From PVC group bacterium (GTDB lineage Bacteria; Verrucomicrobiota; Kiritimatiellia; CAIKKV01; CAITUY01): a stretch of 64,000 nucleotides of DNA. Positions 19,501 through 27,596 of this stretch are shown one piece after another. The stretch covers positions 48,616 to 112,615 of the forward strand of contig CAMBRF010000006.1 of NCBI GenBank assembly GCA_945870225.1, in the 5' to 3' direction. The number at the start of each line of letters is the position of its first letter. The stretch's first letter is position 1. The position numbers and the translations under genes are program-made. Below the pieces are notes generated by a model. The model saw nothing but the letters and a program-made list of their open reading frames with translations. It made no database searches and was not told where the DNA came from.

Positions 19501-20619
19501 ATCGGATCCCTGGCCGGGTCCGGTCAGGTGCAACTTGGCTCTGCCGCCCTGGCTGTGGCGGGGTCCTCTTCAACCTCTTTCAGTGGCGTTATCAGCCAGA
19601 GTGGGGATCTGGTCAGGAAGGGGGCCGGGATGCTGACGTTGTCCGGTGCCAACACCTACTCCGGTTCGACGCGAATCGAGGCTGGAACGCTCAAAATAGG
19701 GGCCACGAACGCCCTGCCGGTTGTGTCCGTCCTGTCCATGGGCAATACCAGCAATACCGGAGCCGCCTTGTTCGATCTGGCAGGCTGCAACCAGCAGGTG
19801 GCCGGTTTGCGTACGGTCGGGACCACTATGTCGATGCTGACGACGAACAGTTCCGCTTCTCTGGCAACCTTGGTCCTCAGCAATGACCTCCCGTACTCTT
19901 ATGCCGGGTTGATCGGAGGCAACGTCTCGCTGGTCAAATCCGGGGCAGGTGCGCTTGCCCTGGGCGATGGAACCATCGGTCTTACGAACACCTATAGAGG
20001 TGCCACCGTCGTCAGTTATGGAAAATTGATCATCAGCGCCAATAGCGTGCTTGCCTCAAGTACGAATGTTACGGTTCAACCGAATGGTGAGCTGGTTCTT
20101 ATCCATACCAACAACGCCATTCCTGACAGTGCCGGCATCTTCCTCCAATCAGGCGCCAAAGTCACCCTGAGCAATGACGTCAACGAGACGGTGCGGTTCT
20201 TGTCTTTGAATGGACAGGTCGCTGCGGCAGGCACCTGGGGGGCGGTCAATTGCCAGTGGACCAACACCGATTACTTTGCAGGTAGCGGAAGACTGGTGGT
20301 GTCGAATGGATTGGTCCTTCCGGTAGTGACCATCACCAACACCGTAAGCGGGACGCAGCTACCGTTCCGGACCACGCGGTATACGGTCGCCGGGAATGCC
20401 CTGAATATGAGCGGGACCTTGTGGTACACCAATTCCTGGAACCAGAGCCGGGCGACCGGGACTCTGGCGGCCGGAACCAACTGGACCCTGACCCTGAACC
20501 TCCCGTCAAAGGGAACTTATACGTTTGTCGTCTGCGGGACAAACGACACCGGATCTGTGGCACGGGACAGCATCACCATCATCCGTAAGCCCGCCCCGCT
20601 GTTCTGGTTCGGCCGTTAG
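13546..20619 (+). CDS. Giant secreted autotransporter-associated-repeat protein
   Basis: A protein of 2,357 residues. A signal peptide covers about residues 1-28 (LLLPWVAAAGA). The first 550 residues hold autotransporter-associated beta-strand repeats (GTLTLSGANTYSGST and variants). An MBG-like domain follows (WGTASDIAYGQ, about 680-750). Then come two F5/8-like modules (starting GWFSPLGS and GWVSPTGV) separated by a fibronectin-III-like domain. The central region (about 1,250-1,950) has many copies of a unit with NNGTFNxNNGTVVFxG. Further beta-strand repeats follow near the end. The ATG at 13546 puts the signal at the N-terminus; an ATG at 13513 is possible. No outer-membrane barrel or PEP-CTERM tail is visible. 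Likely a surface adhesin or polysaccharide-contact protein. Confidence 0.75.
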   Translation: MRYFPKTDRYGWLAIGLCLLLPWVAAAGAYSWGGGSGSGNWGTAGNWDVAPTFDNTADLTFSGAVWPATFVAAVRTNRSLTFNANADTAFSIRLASAANGGQARNLLMGGGVVAPSITIDAGASAAHTLGMALGSLVLLGDLTITHNGPADFIINRPITGAFNLTKTGSGTLTLSGANTFGTARTITLGNGTINVNSTTALGAATCTNRIVGGTLDNTSGAALILGNNQPVNIAGDFTFTGLAGGTHDLSLGNGVVTLNGAAGARTITANAGTLTLGGIIRDGTATALTKEGGGTLRMNGASTYSGDTKINGGILRLGAANRIPDGAGKGNVSVNGTFDLNAFSETVNGLSGTGTVDTVAGGTPVLMVGANNQTSTFSGVITDTAGTLALTKIGSGTLTLSGANTYSGSTLVTGGTLVVNGSLGSGQVIVTNSGTLSGTGTLSGAVIAYPGSTLAPGSNAVGILTAANGVSLTGGTFRAQVTATNSGSYGQVRVTGGNVTIANTLLAISGSGYTPGNNDYLWLINNSGAGTVSGSFIGLPEGGQTNIAARTFNIYYRADFASGTTNNGNDVLLLSVPLAVAQTITNFTPSSGSSFSITDTASLFAQSSSGLTVSNFNVISGPGVLTGLTNLTFTNSGTVRVTADQAGNAYWTAAPTVTNTLVVTKATVTVTSWGTASDIAYGQALSNSTLSGATATNAAGANVPGVLTFVAPATVPNAGVNDVAVTFTPTDTVTYATVAGLVTVNVTAPPTGWFSPLGSAAPGGQWINTTNATDDNTATYASHTSPGADQWGEALWLTNGTTFKCGRVRVYSDWDPTYIDSIRLEIRIQPSGMWSNVYEGIIQNSDWSEITFASTNIDAARFSYHYVAGSIIFWLHEFQFYADTGQVNLPSCQSLEATSVEEATANLHGLLVSDGGEPCQYRFQYGLTTSYTTSTEWGGSLSGNQNFSTSISGLASNTTYHYRAQVKNGAGISSSSDRTLTTGLPLTGWVSPTGVVGSGAWTNLPNAMDDDLNSFATCYHPINTPVWSPYLYLTHSTMTCERVRFNARDMAEIDVAAIDLDLNGVWTSVYSNNTFSDKQWVEASFPRGTVTQARVKFSLNTTTYGMDWQLYEFDFYRVIGVTLSGRYDGTRRVSLAVDGQYRASFTNFATNVFTFAESVGAGSRILIYYDDDNIATNSGALVTKATGGDMTDLDLEGNTLVLRNDFGAELTSADLVTASTGDADVPYGYSGYNITIASNIALRIPSGGAFASGSNSLTICNNLIDDGSLNLVGGTVVFAGNTRVSGVSTTAFGNVSIPGSLTAHSNLMQVAGNWIKDGTFSNNNGTVDFVGATTAGGATTTAFKNIRVSGSLTAPAAWSVAGSFVNNGTFNHNNGSVVFNGSSVISGTSATTFSNVTILAGSSLTAPVGALYVDGNWSNNGTFLNNSGTLVFKSLSTATITGSNTFYNFSCTTPGKRINFAALTRQTVLGDFEVSGDSGSMVLLRSDSGSAKWNLSFPNGAQSVTYVDVRDSDALSNTVTVVGGVNSGNNNSNWVFASSRYWVGGSGNWSDTNHWALTSGGGPNASVPDSGNLVVFDVNSGAGAQCTVDRTVNVKAMILDALNTVTLHQGTNTITIQTSGFQNKAGVFSGGRANFDAAGAFQLSGGVFMAPSNNLILRSNFGHSGGVFSNNAGTVVFGGNTVMTDDVADPFANLVISNSLTAPAGTLNVAGSWTDNGSFNPNNGTVVFSGNSAISGVSTTGFNHVTISGTVTGNPSALSVAGAWVNNGVFSPAGGTILFPGNTEISGSSSSAFNNVTLSGTLAGHASKPVSIAGAWSNNGTFNPNNGTMLFSGNTEVSGSSTSTFNHVTISGSLAGHASKPVAIAGNWTQNGLFNDNNGTMVFNGRSSIGGTGTSVFHNIEIWGRMTAPATNLFITGDWVNHGAFSNHSGTVVFNGTTLLSGSMVSDFNNMRVTGTVRLDSSERIGDASAVTVLGTLNLDGKNETIGSLAGSGQVQLGSAALAVAGSSSTSFSGVISQSGDLVRKGAGMLTLSGANTYSGSTRIEAGTLKIGATNALPVVSVLSMGNTSNTGAALFDLAGCNQQVAGLRTVGTTMSMLTTNSSASLATLVLSNDLPYSYAGLIGGNVSLVKSGAGALALGDGTIGLTNTYRGATVVSYGKLIISANSVLASSTNVTVQPNGELVLIHTNNAIPDSAGIFLQSGAKVTLSNDVNETVRFLSLNGQVAAAGTWGAVNCQWTNTDYFAGSGRLVVSNGLVLPVVTITNTVSGTQLPFRTTRYTVAGNALNMSGTLWYTNSWNQSRATGTLAAGTNWTLTLNLPSKGTYTFVVCGTNDTGSVARDSITIIRKPAPLFWFGR

Positions 20620-20635
20620 TCTTCGGCCCCGGCGA

Positions 20636-21373
20636 TCATTCGCCAATCCGTTTGATTTTCATCGGCGGCTTCTTCTGTTTTTTGACTTTTGGGGTGGGGA
20701 GGACCGCCCTCAGTCCGCCTGCGCCGTTGGCGGCCTCGTCGGTCAGTTTGACCGATTCAATTTCCTTGATCAACTTTTCCAACATATCCTCTTCCGAAAC
20801 CGGCGAAACCGGTTTGACATGCTTGGTGGTGGAGGGTTTCGGCGGCGGGCGCTTGAGTCCGCCCGGCATGTCGGTCACACCTGACCGCAATCCCTTCTCG
20901 TCTTCCTTCCGCTCCTTCTCCTTGATCATTTTCTCGACGCGCTCGGCTTCGCGTTCCACTAACGTTTTTTTGACCTTGTCGGCCTCCTCGGTCGATGAAA
21001 ACGTACCCATCTGACGCACATCCCGGGGTTCGGGGCATTCCAGAGGGAAGGGGGGCGGCGGGATTTTTGTTTCGACCTGTATCGATTTTCCTTCGCTCGT
21101 AATGGTTTTCTTTTCCACTTTGGTAAGGGTTATGCGCCAGTCTTTGCGGAGATTTCCGTAGGCTACGGGCAAAGCCTTGTTATCCTTCTGCGCCTCTCGG
21201 GTGAGTTCGCGATAGTCCTCCACGGTGGTGGACTTGAATGTTCTGACGCCCGCGAAATCGGTGAGACGGACCAGCACCACCACCTCGCCGGTTCCGGACT
21301 CCGCCCGGATCAGCGCCGGGCAGGAAAGAAGAACGCCGATCACCATGCTTTGGATCAAGGCTGCCGATTTCAT
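20636..21373 (-). CDS. Secreted charged protein of unknown function
   Basis: A 245-residue protein convergent with the giant repeat gene. It has a signal peptide (ending ALIRAES) followed by a small domain (VVVLVRLTDFAGVRTFKS), then a long Lys/Glu-rich stretch (residues about 130-200) likely to be helical or coiled, and a basic, proline-rich end (KVKKQKKPPMKIK). I do not recognise the family. The start at 21373 gives a normal signal peptide; an ATG at 21385 adds four residues. Nothing nearby assigns a role. Confidence 0.55.
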   Translation of the reverse strand: MKSAALIQSMVIGVLLSCPALIRAESGTGEVVVLVRLTDFAGVRTFKSTTVEDYRELTREAQKDNKALPVAYGNLRKDWRITLTKVEKKTITSEGKSIQVETKIPPPPFPLECPEPRDVRQMGTFSSTEEADKVKKTLVEREAERVEKMIKEKERKEDEKGLRSGVTDMPGGLKRPPPKPSTTKHVKPVSPVSEEDMLEKLIKEIESVKLTDEAANGAGGLRAVLPTPKVKKQKKPPMKIKRIGE

Positions 21374-21502
21374 ACTGGTGCCCATGCGAGAAGGGAGAGG
21401 TCATACGCCAGAGAGTCCCGTGTGCGAGAAGCCAAGCGGCGTTTCCCTGGCCGGGAGGGATGGCCCAGTGAGGCGGTAAGGCACTCACTGGGCGTTGTAT
21501 GC

Positions 21503-21781
21503 TCAGCCTGTCGTCAGGATGGCGTCCTTAGCCGCTTTGGCGATCTTGAACTTCAGGACGGTCTTAGCGGCAATCTGGATGGTGGCGCCGGTGGCGGGAT
21601 TGCGCCCCATGCGGGCGGCACGTTCCACCTTCACGAGTTTGCCCAGACCCGGGATGGTAAACCCGTCGGAGGCTTCTCGGCACGCCATGGTGGCGAGGGC
21701 TTCCAGCATGACGGCAGCCTGCTTCTTTTCGACTCCGGCGGTTTCCGCCAATTCTGCAACGATCTCATTCTTGGTTTTCAT
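21503..21781 (-). CDS. HU/IHF-family DNA-binding protein
   Basis: A 92-residue protein of the usual HU length. The N-terminal helices (MKTKNEIVAELAETAGVEKKQA) and the DNA-arm motif GRNPATGATI are diagnostic. It bends and compacts DNA as a dimer. AAGGAG sits six bases before the ATG. The upstream region carries a GTTGATCAAC palindrome around 21800, a possible regulatory site. Confidence 0.92.
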   Translation of the reverse strand: MKTKNEIVAELAETAGVEKKQAAVMLEALATMACREASDGFTIPGLGKLVKVERAARMGRNPATGATIQIAAKTVLKFKIAKAAKDAILTTG

Positions 21782-21907
21782 GATGTCTCCTTATGTTGGG
21801 TTGATCAACAACGCCTAACTCTATGTTCCTTGGCGGTAGGTAACAACAGAATAATCGAGGGGTACTCAAATCTGATGAGTTGGCCCTGCCCGGCATGAGG
21901 GGCGCTA

Positions 21908-21936
21908 TTGACAGCCCCTAAGGGGGGTTATACAGT
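21908..21936 (+). promoter_or_regulatory. Hydrogenase operon promoter with palindrome in spacer
   Basis: TTGACA at 21908-21913 is followed 17 bases later by TACAGT at 21931-21936 (TATACA at 15 bases is an alternative). The spacer holds the perfect palindrome CCCCTAAGGGG at 21915-21925, exactly where a repressor would block RNA polymerase. It lies about 70 bases before the first hydrogenase gene. Confidence 0.5.
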
Positions 21937-22006
21937 CCAAAAAACTGAGCGATAATTCTTGTCGGTGTCCGTGTTGTCTCTAACCCTCCAGGAGTGAGCA
22001 AAACGT

Positions 22007-22534
22007 ATGAAGGCTTCTTCCCCCGCATCGTCGATGATGACACCGACCCTGATGGATCTGGTGATCAAGAAGCATCAGGGCAAACCCGGCGAGCTTCTTG
22101 GTATTTTGGAAGAGTTGCAGAACCGGCATCCGCACAAGTATTTGCCGGCGGAAACGCTGGAGTATGTGGCGGAGAAGTCCGGCCTGCCGGTTTCGCAGGT
22201 TTACAGCGTCGCCACGTTCTATGCCTTCTTCAACCTGAAGCCGCAGGGCGAGCACACACTGGTGGTGTGTCGTGGAACGGCTTGTCATACGCGCGGCTCG
22301 AAGTCGCTGCTGGCGTCGCTGAAGAAGATCCTGAACCTCAAGGAAGAGGAAGGCGCGGAGAAGATCTTCCTGACCACCGCCGATAAGAAATTCACAATCA
22401 AGACGGTTGCCTGTTTCGGCCAGTGCGCCATGGCGCCGGTGGTTGAGGTGGATGGTAAAATGCACAGCCATGTCACGGAGATGAAGTTGAAGGGATTGAT
22501 CGATGCGCTCGTCAAGGGGGAGAAGAAGAAATGA
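22007..22534 (+). CDS. hydC: NuoE/HydC-like [2Fe-2S] hydrogenase subunit
   Basis: A 175-residue thioredoxin-like ferredoxin. Its cluster ligands are CRGTAC (C-x4-C, near residue 87) and CFGQC (C-x3-C, near 137), the NuoE/HydC pattern, after a helical N-terminal domain (LEYVAEKSGLPVSQVYSVATFY). It shuttles electrons within soluble NAD-linked complexes. AGGAG precedes the ATG. Its stop overlaps the next start by four bases. With the two following genes it forms a soluble [FeFe] hydrogenase complex. Confidence 0.88.
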   Translation: MKASSPASSMMTPTLMDLVIKKHQGKPGELLGILEELQNRHPHKYLPAETLEYVAEKSGLPVSQVYSVATFYAFFNLKPQGEHTLVVCRGTACHTRGSKSLLASLKKILNLKEEEGAEKIFLTTADKKFTIKTVACFGQCAMAPVVEVDGKMHSHVTEMKLKGLIDALVKGEKKK

Positions 22535-25500
22535 AAATCCACGATTTGGCGACATTGAAGAAGCTGCGGGCGGCGGGTCTGGCCAAGCTGATGCCAACGA
22601 AGCAGATCCGGATTGCGGTGGGCATGGGAACCTGCGGCCTCGGCACCGGCGCCGGGGAAGTCTACAAGGCTTTTGAGAGCGAACTGAAGGCGAAAAAAGT
22701 ATCGGCCCTGCTGACCCGGACCGGCTGTTTCGGCTTTTGCGCGCAGGAACCGCTGGTCAATATCCGGCTGCCGGGTCAGCCGCTGGTAATCCTGAGCAAG
22801 GTTGCCCCGGCGTCCGTGCCGAAGCTGGTGAAGGCCCTGGTGAAGGGTGAAATCCTGCGGGACGATGCCCTGTGCCGGATCGAGGACTGGGAGCATCTGA
22901 CGATGGAGACGGTCCGTTACGGCAAGGGGATGAAGGACATCCCGCTGTGGAACGAGATACCGTTCTTCAAGTGGCAGAAGAAGATCGTGCTGCGTGATTG
23001 CGGCCTGATCAATCCCGACGACGTCGAGGAATATCTGGCGGTGGGGGGGTATGGCGCGTTGTTCGCGGCGCTGCGCGGAACTCCGGAGGCTGTGCTGGAG
23101 CAGATAAAGCTTTCAGGGCTGCGCGGTCGTGGCGGAGCCGGATTCCCGGTTTGGCGCAAATGGGAGCTGATGAAGCGGGAGACTGCCGGCCCGAAGTACA
23201 TCATTTGCAACGCCGATGAGGGTGATCCCGGCGCCTACATGAACCGCAATGAGATCGAGAGTGATCCGCATATGCTGATCGAGGGGATGATCGCCGGAGC
23301 CTACGCCATGGGTGCGGCCGAGGGGATTCTCTATGTCCGTGCCGAGTACCCGCTGGCGGTCGAGAGGCTGCGCCAGGCGATCGGGACGGCTCGAGAACTG
23401 GGCATTCTGGGCAAGGGGATCCTGGGCTCGGACTTTGATTTTGACCTGCATATGGTGGAGGGGGCCGGCGCGTTTGTCTGCGGCGAAGAGACGGCGCTGA
23501 TCGCCTCGATCGAGGGCAAAGCCGGGCGTCCGCGGACCCGGCCGCCGTTCCCGGCCCAGAAGGGGTTGTGGGGCAAGCCGACGAACATCAACAACGTCGA
23601 AACCTGGTGCAACATCCCGGCGATCCTGGCTAGGGGCGGCGCCTGGTTTACCGGGACCGGTACGGCGACGAGTTCCGGGACCAAGGTGTTTTCGCTGGTC
23701 GGCAAGGTGAAGAACACCGGGCTGGTCGAATTGCCGCTGGGCGAGACGCTGTCGACGCTGGTCTACAAGATCGGCGGCGGTGCCCCGGCCGGCAAGGAGG
23801 TTAAGGCGGTGCAGAGCGGAGGGCCATCGGGTGGCTGCATTCCGACCACCCTTTTCTCGACCCCGATCGAATATGAATCCCTGCAGGCATTAGGCGCGAT
23901 CATGGGCTCCGGCGGCATGGTGGTCATGGATCAGGATAACTGCATGGTCGATGTGGCCCGCTACTTTCTTGAATTCACCACGTCCGAATCGTGCGGTAAA
24001 TGCGTCCCCTGCCGCGAGGGTTTAAACCAGATCTTGCGGATTCTCAAGGCGATCACGGAGGGGCGGGGTGAGCCCGCCGATCTGGACCGCCTCGAGCATC
24101 TCGGCCGGGTCATCCGCGATACCGCGCTTTGCGGGCTCGGTCAGACCGGCCCGAATCCGGTCCTCACCACCCTCAAGTATTTCCGCACCGAGTATGAGCA
24201 GCACATCAAGGACAAACGTTGCGCGGCCGGCGAATGTCAGGCGCTGTTCCGTGCCCCGTGCGAGAATTCCTGCCCGCTGCACATGAACATCCCGGGCTAT
24301 CTCCAGCTTCTCAAGGAGAACCGGATGCAGGATGCCTTCGAGCTGGTCATCCGCGATAATCCGCTGCCGGCCACCACCGGCCGCATCTGCCGTTACCACT
24401 GCAAGGTGCGCTGCCGTCGGGCGGATGCCGACGAGCCGGTCGCCCAGGGCGAGGTGCATCGCTACATCGCCGACTACGCGTACAACACAGGGCTGTCGGA
24501 AGCGGTGCATGAGAAACTGCTGGCCGAACGGCTGCCCGCCACCGGCCGGAAGATCGCCGTGGTCGGCGCCGGTCCAGCCGGGGTCACCGCTGCCTATTAT
24601 CTGGCGCGGCTGGGCCATGCCGTGACCATCTATGATGCCAACGAGGGGCCGGGCGGTATTGTCCGCGGCACCATTCCTGAATACCGGTTGCCCAGGGCGA
24701 TCCTCGAGCGTGAGATCGGCTTCATCAAGCGTTTTGGCGTCAAGTTCAAGTACCATACCCGCATTGGCAAGGACGTCCAGTTGGCGCGGTTGGAAAAAGA
24801 GTATGATGCGGTTTTTGTCGCCATCGGGGCGCAGGACAGCACCTCGATGGATATTCCGGGGATCGACCTGCGTGGCGTGATGCCGGGCGTCGAGTTTCTG
24901 GAGGAAGTGGCCCGCGACCGCCGCCCGAATATCGGCAAGCAGATCTGCGTGATCGGCGCCGGGAACGTCGCGATAGATGCCGCCCGTACCGCCCGTCGCC
25001 TCGGGGCTCAGGTCCATGTCATTTACCGCCGCGAACGTGCCGATATGCCGGCCCATGATGAGGAAGTCAACGAGGCTGAGCGGGAAGGGGTGAAGTTCTC
25101 CTTTTTGTCAGCGCCGAAATCGGTGGTGGGCAAGAAGGGGGCCGTCACCGGCCTGGAGATCGAGCGGATGGTTCCCGGCGATGTCGATTCCTCGGGCCGA
25201 CGCACCCCGGTTCCCAGCGGGGAGACCGAAATCGTGCCTTGCGAAACCGTCATGCTCGCCATAGGCGAACGGGTCAATGCCGCCTTTCTCAAGCCGCTCG
25301 GCATTACCGTGCGCCTGAACGGCACGATCGACACCCATCCGTTGACGTTGCAGACCAGTCATCCCAAGGTCTATGCCGGCGGCGATGCCGTCATGGGCCC
25401 CTCCACCGCCTCCGAGGCGATGGCGTTCGGCAAGAAGTTCGCCGAAGTGATTGATCGGCAGATGATGGACGGTCAGAGCCGTTTCCCGCAACTGTTCCGT

Positions 25501-25674
25501 GAAATTCCCTACTCGCGGGACGTGCCGGCCGTTCCTCAGTCCGGCGGCAAGCGCCCGTTGCGTGAGCTTCCGGTCGCCGCCCGCCGCGGCAACTTCTGGG
25601 AAATCTCGTCGGGCCTGTCCGAAAAGAACGCCCGGGCGGAAGCCCGGCGTTGTCTGCGCTGCGATGTTAAATGA
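22531..25674 (+). CDS. hydB: HydB/NuoF-type subunit fused to GltD/NfnB-type flavoprotein
   Basis: A 1,047-residue fusion. Residues 1-110 are a thioredoxin-like domain (GTCGLGTGAG and GCFGFC) in which only three of the usual four cluster cysteines are seen. Residues about 150-560 are NuoF/HydB: GRGGAGFP near 197, ADEGDPGAYM, CGEETALI, and SCGKCVPC near 487 for a [4Fe-4S] cluster. From about 565 comes a GltD/NfnB domain: a cysteine-rich entry (CENSCPLHMNIPG, CRYHCKVRC), an FAD motif GAGPAGVTAA near 677 and a second dinucleotide motif GAGNVAIDAA near 808. The fusion would place NAD(H) and a second pyridine-nucleotide site in one chain, as expected for electron bifurcation or NADPH use. Glutamate-synthase-linked hydrogenases are a known grouping; cofactor preference here is inference. 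Confidence 0.88.
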   Translation: MKIHDLATLKKLRAAGLAKLMPTKQIRIAVGMGTCGLGTGAGEVYKAFESELKAKKVSALLTRTGCFGFCAQEPLVNIRLPGQPLVILSKVAPASVPKLVKALVKGEILRDDALCRIEDWEHLTMETVRYGKGMKDIPLWNEIPFFKWQKKIVLRDCGLINPDDVEEYLAVGGYGALFAALRGTPEAVLEQIKLSGLRGRGGAGFPVWRKWELMKRETAGPKYIICNADEGDPGAYMNRNEIESDPHMLIEGMIAGAYAMGAAEGILYVRAEYPLAVERLRQAIGTARELGILGKGILGSDFDFDLHMVEGAGAFVCGEETALIASIEGKAGRPRTRPPFPAQKGLWGKPTNINNVETWCNIPAILARGGAWFTGTGTATSSGTKVFSLVGKVKNTGLVELPLGETLSTLVYKIGGGAPAGKEVKAVQSGGPSGGCIPTTLFSTPIEYESLQALGAIMGSGGMVVMDQDNCMVDVARYFLEFTTSESCGKCVPCREGLNQILRILKAITEGRGEPADLDRLEHLGRVIRDTALCGLGQTGPNPVLTTLKYFRTEYEQHIKDKRCAAGECQALFRAPCENSCPLHMNIPGYLQLLKENRMQDAFELVIRDNPLPATTGRICRYHCKVRCRRADADEPVAQGEVHRYIADYAYNTGLSEAVHEKLLAERLPATGRKIAVVGAGPAGVTAAYYLARLGHAVTIYDANEGPGGIVRGTIPEYRLPRAILEREIGFIKRFGVKFKYHTRIGKDVQLARLEKEYDAVFVAIGAQDSTSMDIPGIDLRGVMPGVEFLEEVARDRRPNIGKQICVIGAGNVAIDAARTARRLGAQVHVIYRRERADMPAHDEEVNEAEREGVKFSFLSAPKSVVGKKGAVTGLEIERMVPGDVDSSGRRTPVPSGETEIVPCETVMLAIGERVNAAFLKPLGITVRLNGTIDTHPLTLQTSHPKVYAGGDAVMGPSTASEAMAFGKKFAEVIDRQMMDGQSRFPQLFREIPYSRDVPAVPQSGGKRPLRELPVAARRGNFWEISSGLSEKNARAEARRCLRCDVK

Positions 25675-25691
25675 GGGAAGGGATGCCAACC

Positions 25692-27596
25692 ATGAGCGAT
25701 ACCGTAAACATTACGATTGACGGCCGGTCCTGCACGGTTCCAGCCGGGATCACCATTCTCCAGGCCTGCCGCGACTCCGGCGTTGAGGTTCCCGCCCTCT
25801 GCTACATGGAGGGGTTGGTGGCCGATGCGGCGTGCTCGCTGTGCGTGGTCGAAGTCAAGGGTGCCAGGACGCTGACCCGTTCCTGCGTCAACGTCGTGCA
25901 TGAAGGCATGTCGATCCTGACCCGGAGCGAACGGGTCCGTGATGCCCGCAAGACCAATCTGGAGCTGATCCTGGCGAACCACCCGCAGGATTGTTTCACC
26001 TGCGACCGCAACCAGAACTGCGAGCTACGCACACTGGCCTATGATCTCGGCGTCCGTGAAACCCCGTACCCGGCCACCCGCCGGCTCAACCGGCCGGTCG
26101 ACGACAGCTCGGCCTCGATCATCCGTGATCCGAACAAGTGCATTCTCTGCAAGCGTTGTGTGGCCGTCTGCGCCCGGGTGCAGGAGGTGAGCGCCATCGA
26201 TTCGATGAACCGCGGCCAGAACACCGTGGTCTCCACCTTCGGCAATAGCGGCCTGGCCGGTGCCTACTGCATCAACTGCGGCCAGTGTGTGCTGGTATGC
26301 CCGACCGGCGCGCTGGTCGAGAAATCGGAAGTCGCCGAGGTCTGGAAGGCGCTGTCCAATCCGAAGAAGACGGTGGTGGTTCAGACGGCGCCGGCTGTCC
26401 GGGTCGCCATCGGCGAAGCCTTTGGGCTCCCGCAGGGGACGCCGGTGACCGGTAGGATGGTGGCTGCCCTCCGTCGACTGGGGTTTAATTGCGTGTTCGA
26501 CACCGATTTCACCGCCGATCTCACCATCATGGAGGAGGGCCACGAGCTGATCCACCGCCTGACCAACAAGGGGGTGCTGCCGATGATCACATCCTGCTCG
26601 CCCGGTTGGATCAAGTTTGCCGAGCATTTCTATCCGGAACAGCTGCCGAACCTGTCGAGCTGCAAATCGCCGCAACAGATGTTCGGACCGATCGCCAAGA
26701 CCTTCTATGCCGAAAAGATGAAGCTCGATCCGCGCGAAATGGTGGTGGTCTCCATCATGCCCTGCACGGCCAAGAAGTTTGAGGCCAAACGGCCCGAGAT
26801 GGATGGTGCCTTTAAATACTGGCAGAAGAAGATGGATTTAAAGGACAGCGAGCACTTCCCGGATGTCGATCACGTCCTGACCACCCGTGAGTTGGCCCGC
26901 ATGCTCAAGGAAGCCGGAGTTGACCTGGCTGCGATGAAGGAGGAGGCGTTCGACAATCCGCTCGGCGAATCAACCGGCGCGGCGGTCATTTTCGGTGTTA
27001 CCGGCGGCGTTATGGAGGCCGCTCTCCGCACCGCCTATGAAGTGGTCACCGGCAAAACCCTGGCGAATCTCGACTTTGAGCAGGTGCGCGGTCTGGATGG
27101 GATCAAGCAGGCGGATATTCAGGTCGGGGACCTGACCCTCAAGGTCGCTATCGCCAACGGTCTCGGTAATGCCCGGGTATTGCTTGAACAGATCAAGGCG
27201 GGCAAATCGCCTTATCACTTCATCGAAATCATGACCTGTCCCGGCGGCTGCATCGGCGGGGGCGGCCAGCCGCTTGCCCACGGAAAAACCACCCGGAACA
27301 AGCGCATGGCCGGCCTCTACAAGGAAGATAAGAGTCTGCCGTTGCGCAAGTCGCACGAGAATCCGTCGGTCCAGGAACTCTACAAGCAGTTTCTCGGCAA
27401 GCCGCTGGGTCATCTTTCCCATGAGCTTCTCCATACCCGTTACATTAACCGCGGCATCAGTACGTTTGACGCAGCAGGAAAAAGCGGGCAATGTATCCCT
27501 CACGACCGTTCGGCGAGGCAACGAGCCGGACAAAACAAAGCTAAACCGGCCACAAAGAGGGCCACAGGAAAGAAACAGAGAAGGGGAGTTGAATGA
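25692..27596 (+). CDS. hydA: [FeFe] hydrogenase catalytic subunit, group A
   Basis: A 634-residue catalytic subunit. In order: an N-terminal [2Fe-2S] domain (CSLC), a His-ligated [4Fe-4S] site (HPQDCFTCDRNQNC), two ferredoxin clusters (CILCKRCVAVC and CINCGQCVLVC), then the H-cluster domain with all three signatures: TSCSPGW, MPCTAKKFEA and EIMTCPGGCIGGGGQP. It makes or oxidises H2. The ATG at 25692 was chosen because GGGAAGGG lies ten bases upstream and the family start MSDTVNITIDG follows; an ATG at 25671 overlapping the previous stop is possible. No extra C-terminal [2Fe-2S] domain is seen; the last 60 residues are basic and low in complexity. Confidence 0.93.
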   Translation: MSDTVNITIDGRSCTVPAGITILQACRDSGVEVPALCYMEGLVADAACSLCVVEVKGARTLTRSCVNVVHEGMSILTRSERVRDARKTNLELILANHPQDCFTCDRNQNCELRTLAYDLGVRETPYPATRRLNRPVDDSSASIIRDPNKCILCKRCVAVCARVQEVSAIDSMNRGQNTVVSTFGNSGLAGAYCINCGQCVLVCPTGALVEKSEVAEVWKALSNPKKTVVVQTAPAVRVAIGEAFGLPQGTPVTGRMVAALRRLGFNCVFDTDFTADLTIMEEGHELIHRLTNKGVLPMITSCSPGWIKFAEHFYPEQLPNLSSCKSPQQMFGPIAKTFYAEKMKLDPREMVVVSIMPCTAKKFEAKRPEMDGAFKYWQKKMDLKDSEHFPDVDHVLTTRELARMLKEAGVDLAAMKEEAFDNPLGESTGAAVIFGVTGGVMEAALRTAYEVVTGKTLANLDFEQVRGLDGIKQADIQVGDLTLKVAIANGLGNARVLLEQIKAGKSPYHFIEIMTCPGGCIGGGGQPLAHGKTTRNKRMAGLYKEDKSLPLRKSHENPSVQELYKQFLGKPLGHLSHELLHTRYINRGISTFDAAGKSGQCIPHDRSARQRAGQNKAKPATKRATGKKQRRGVE

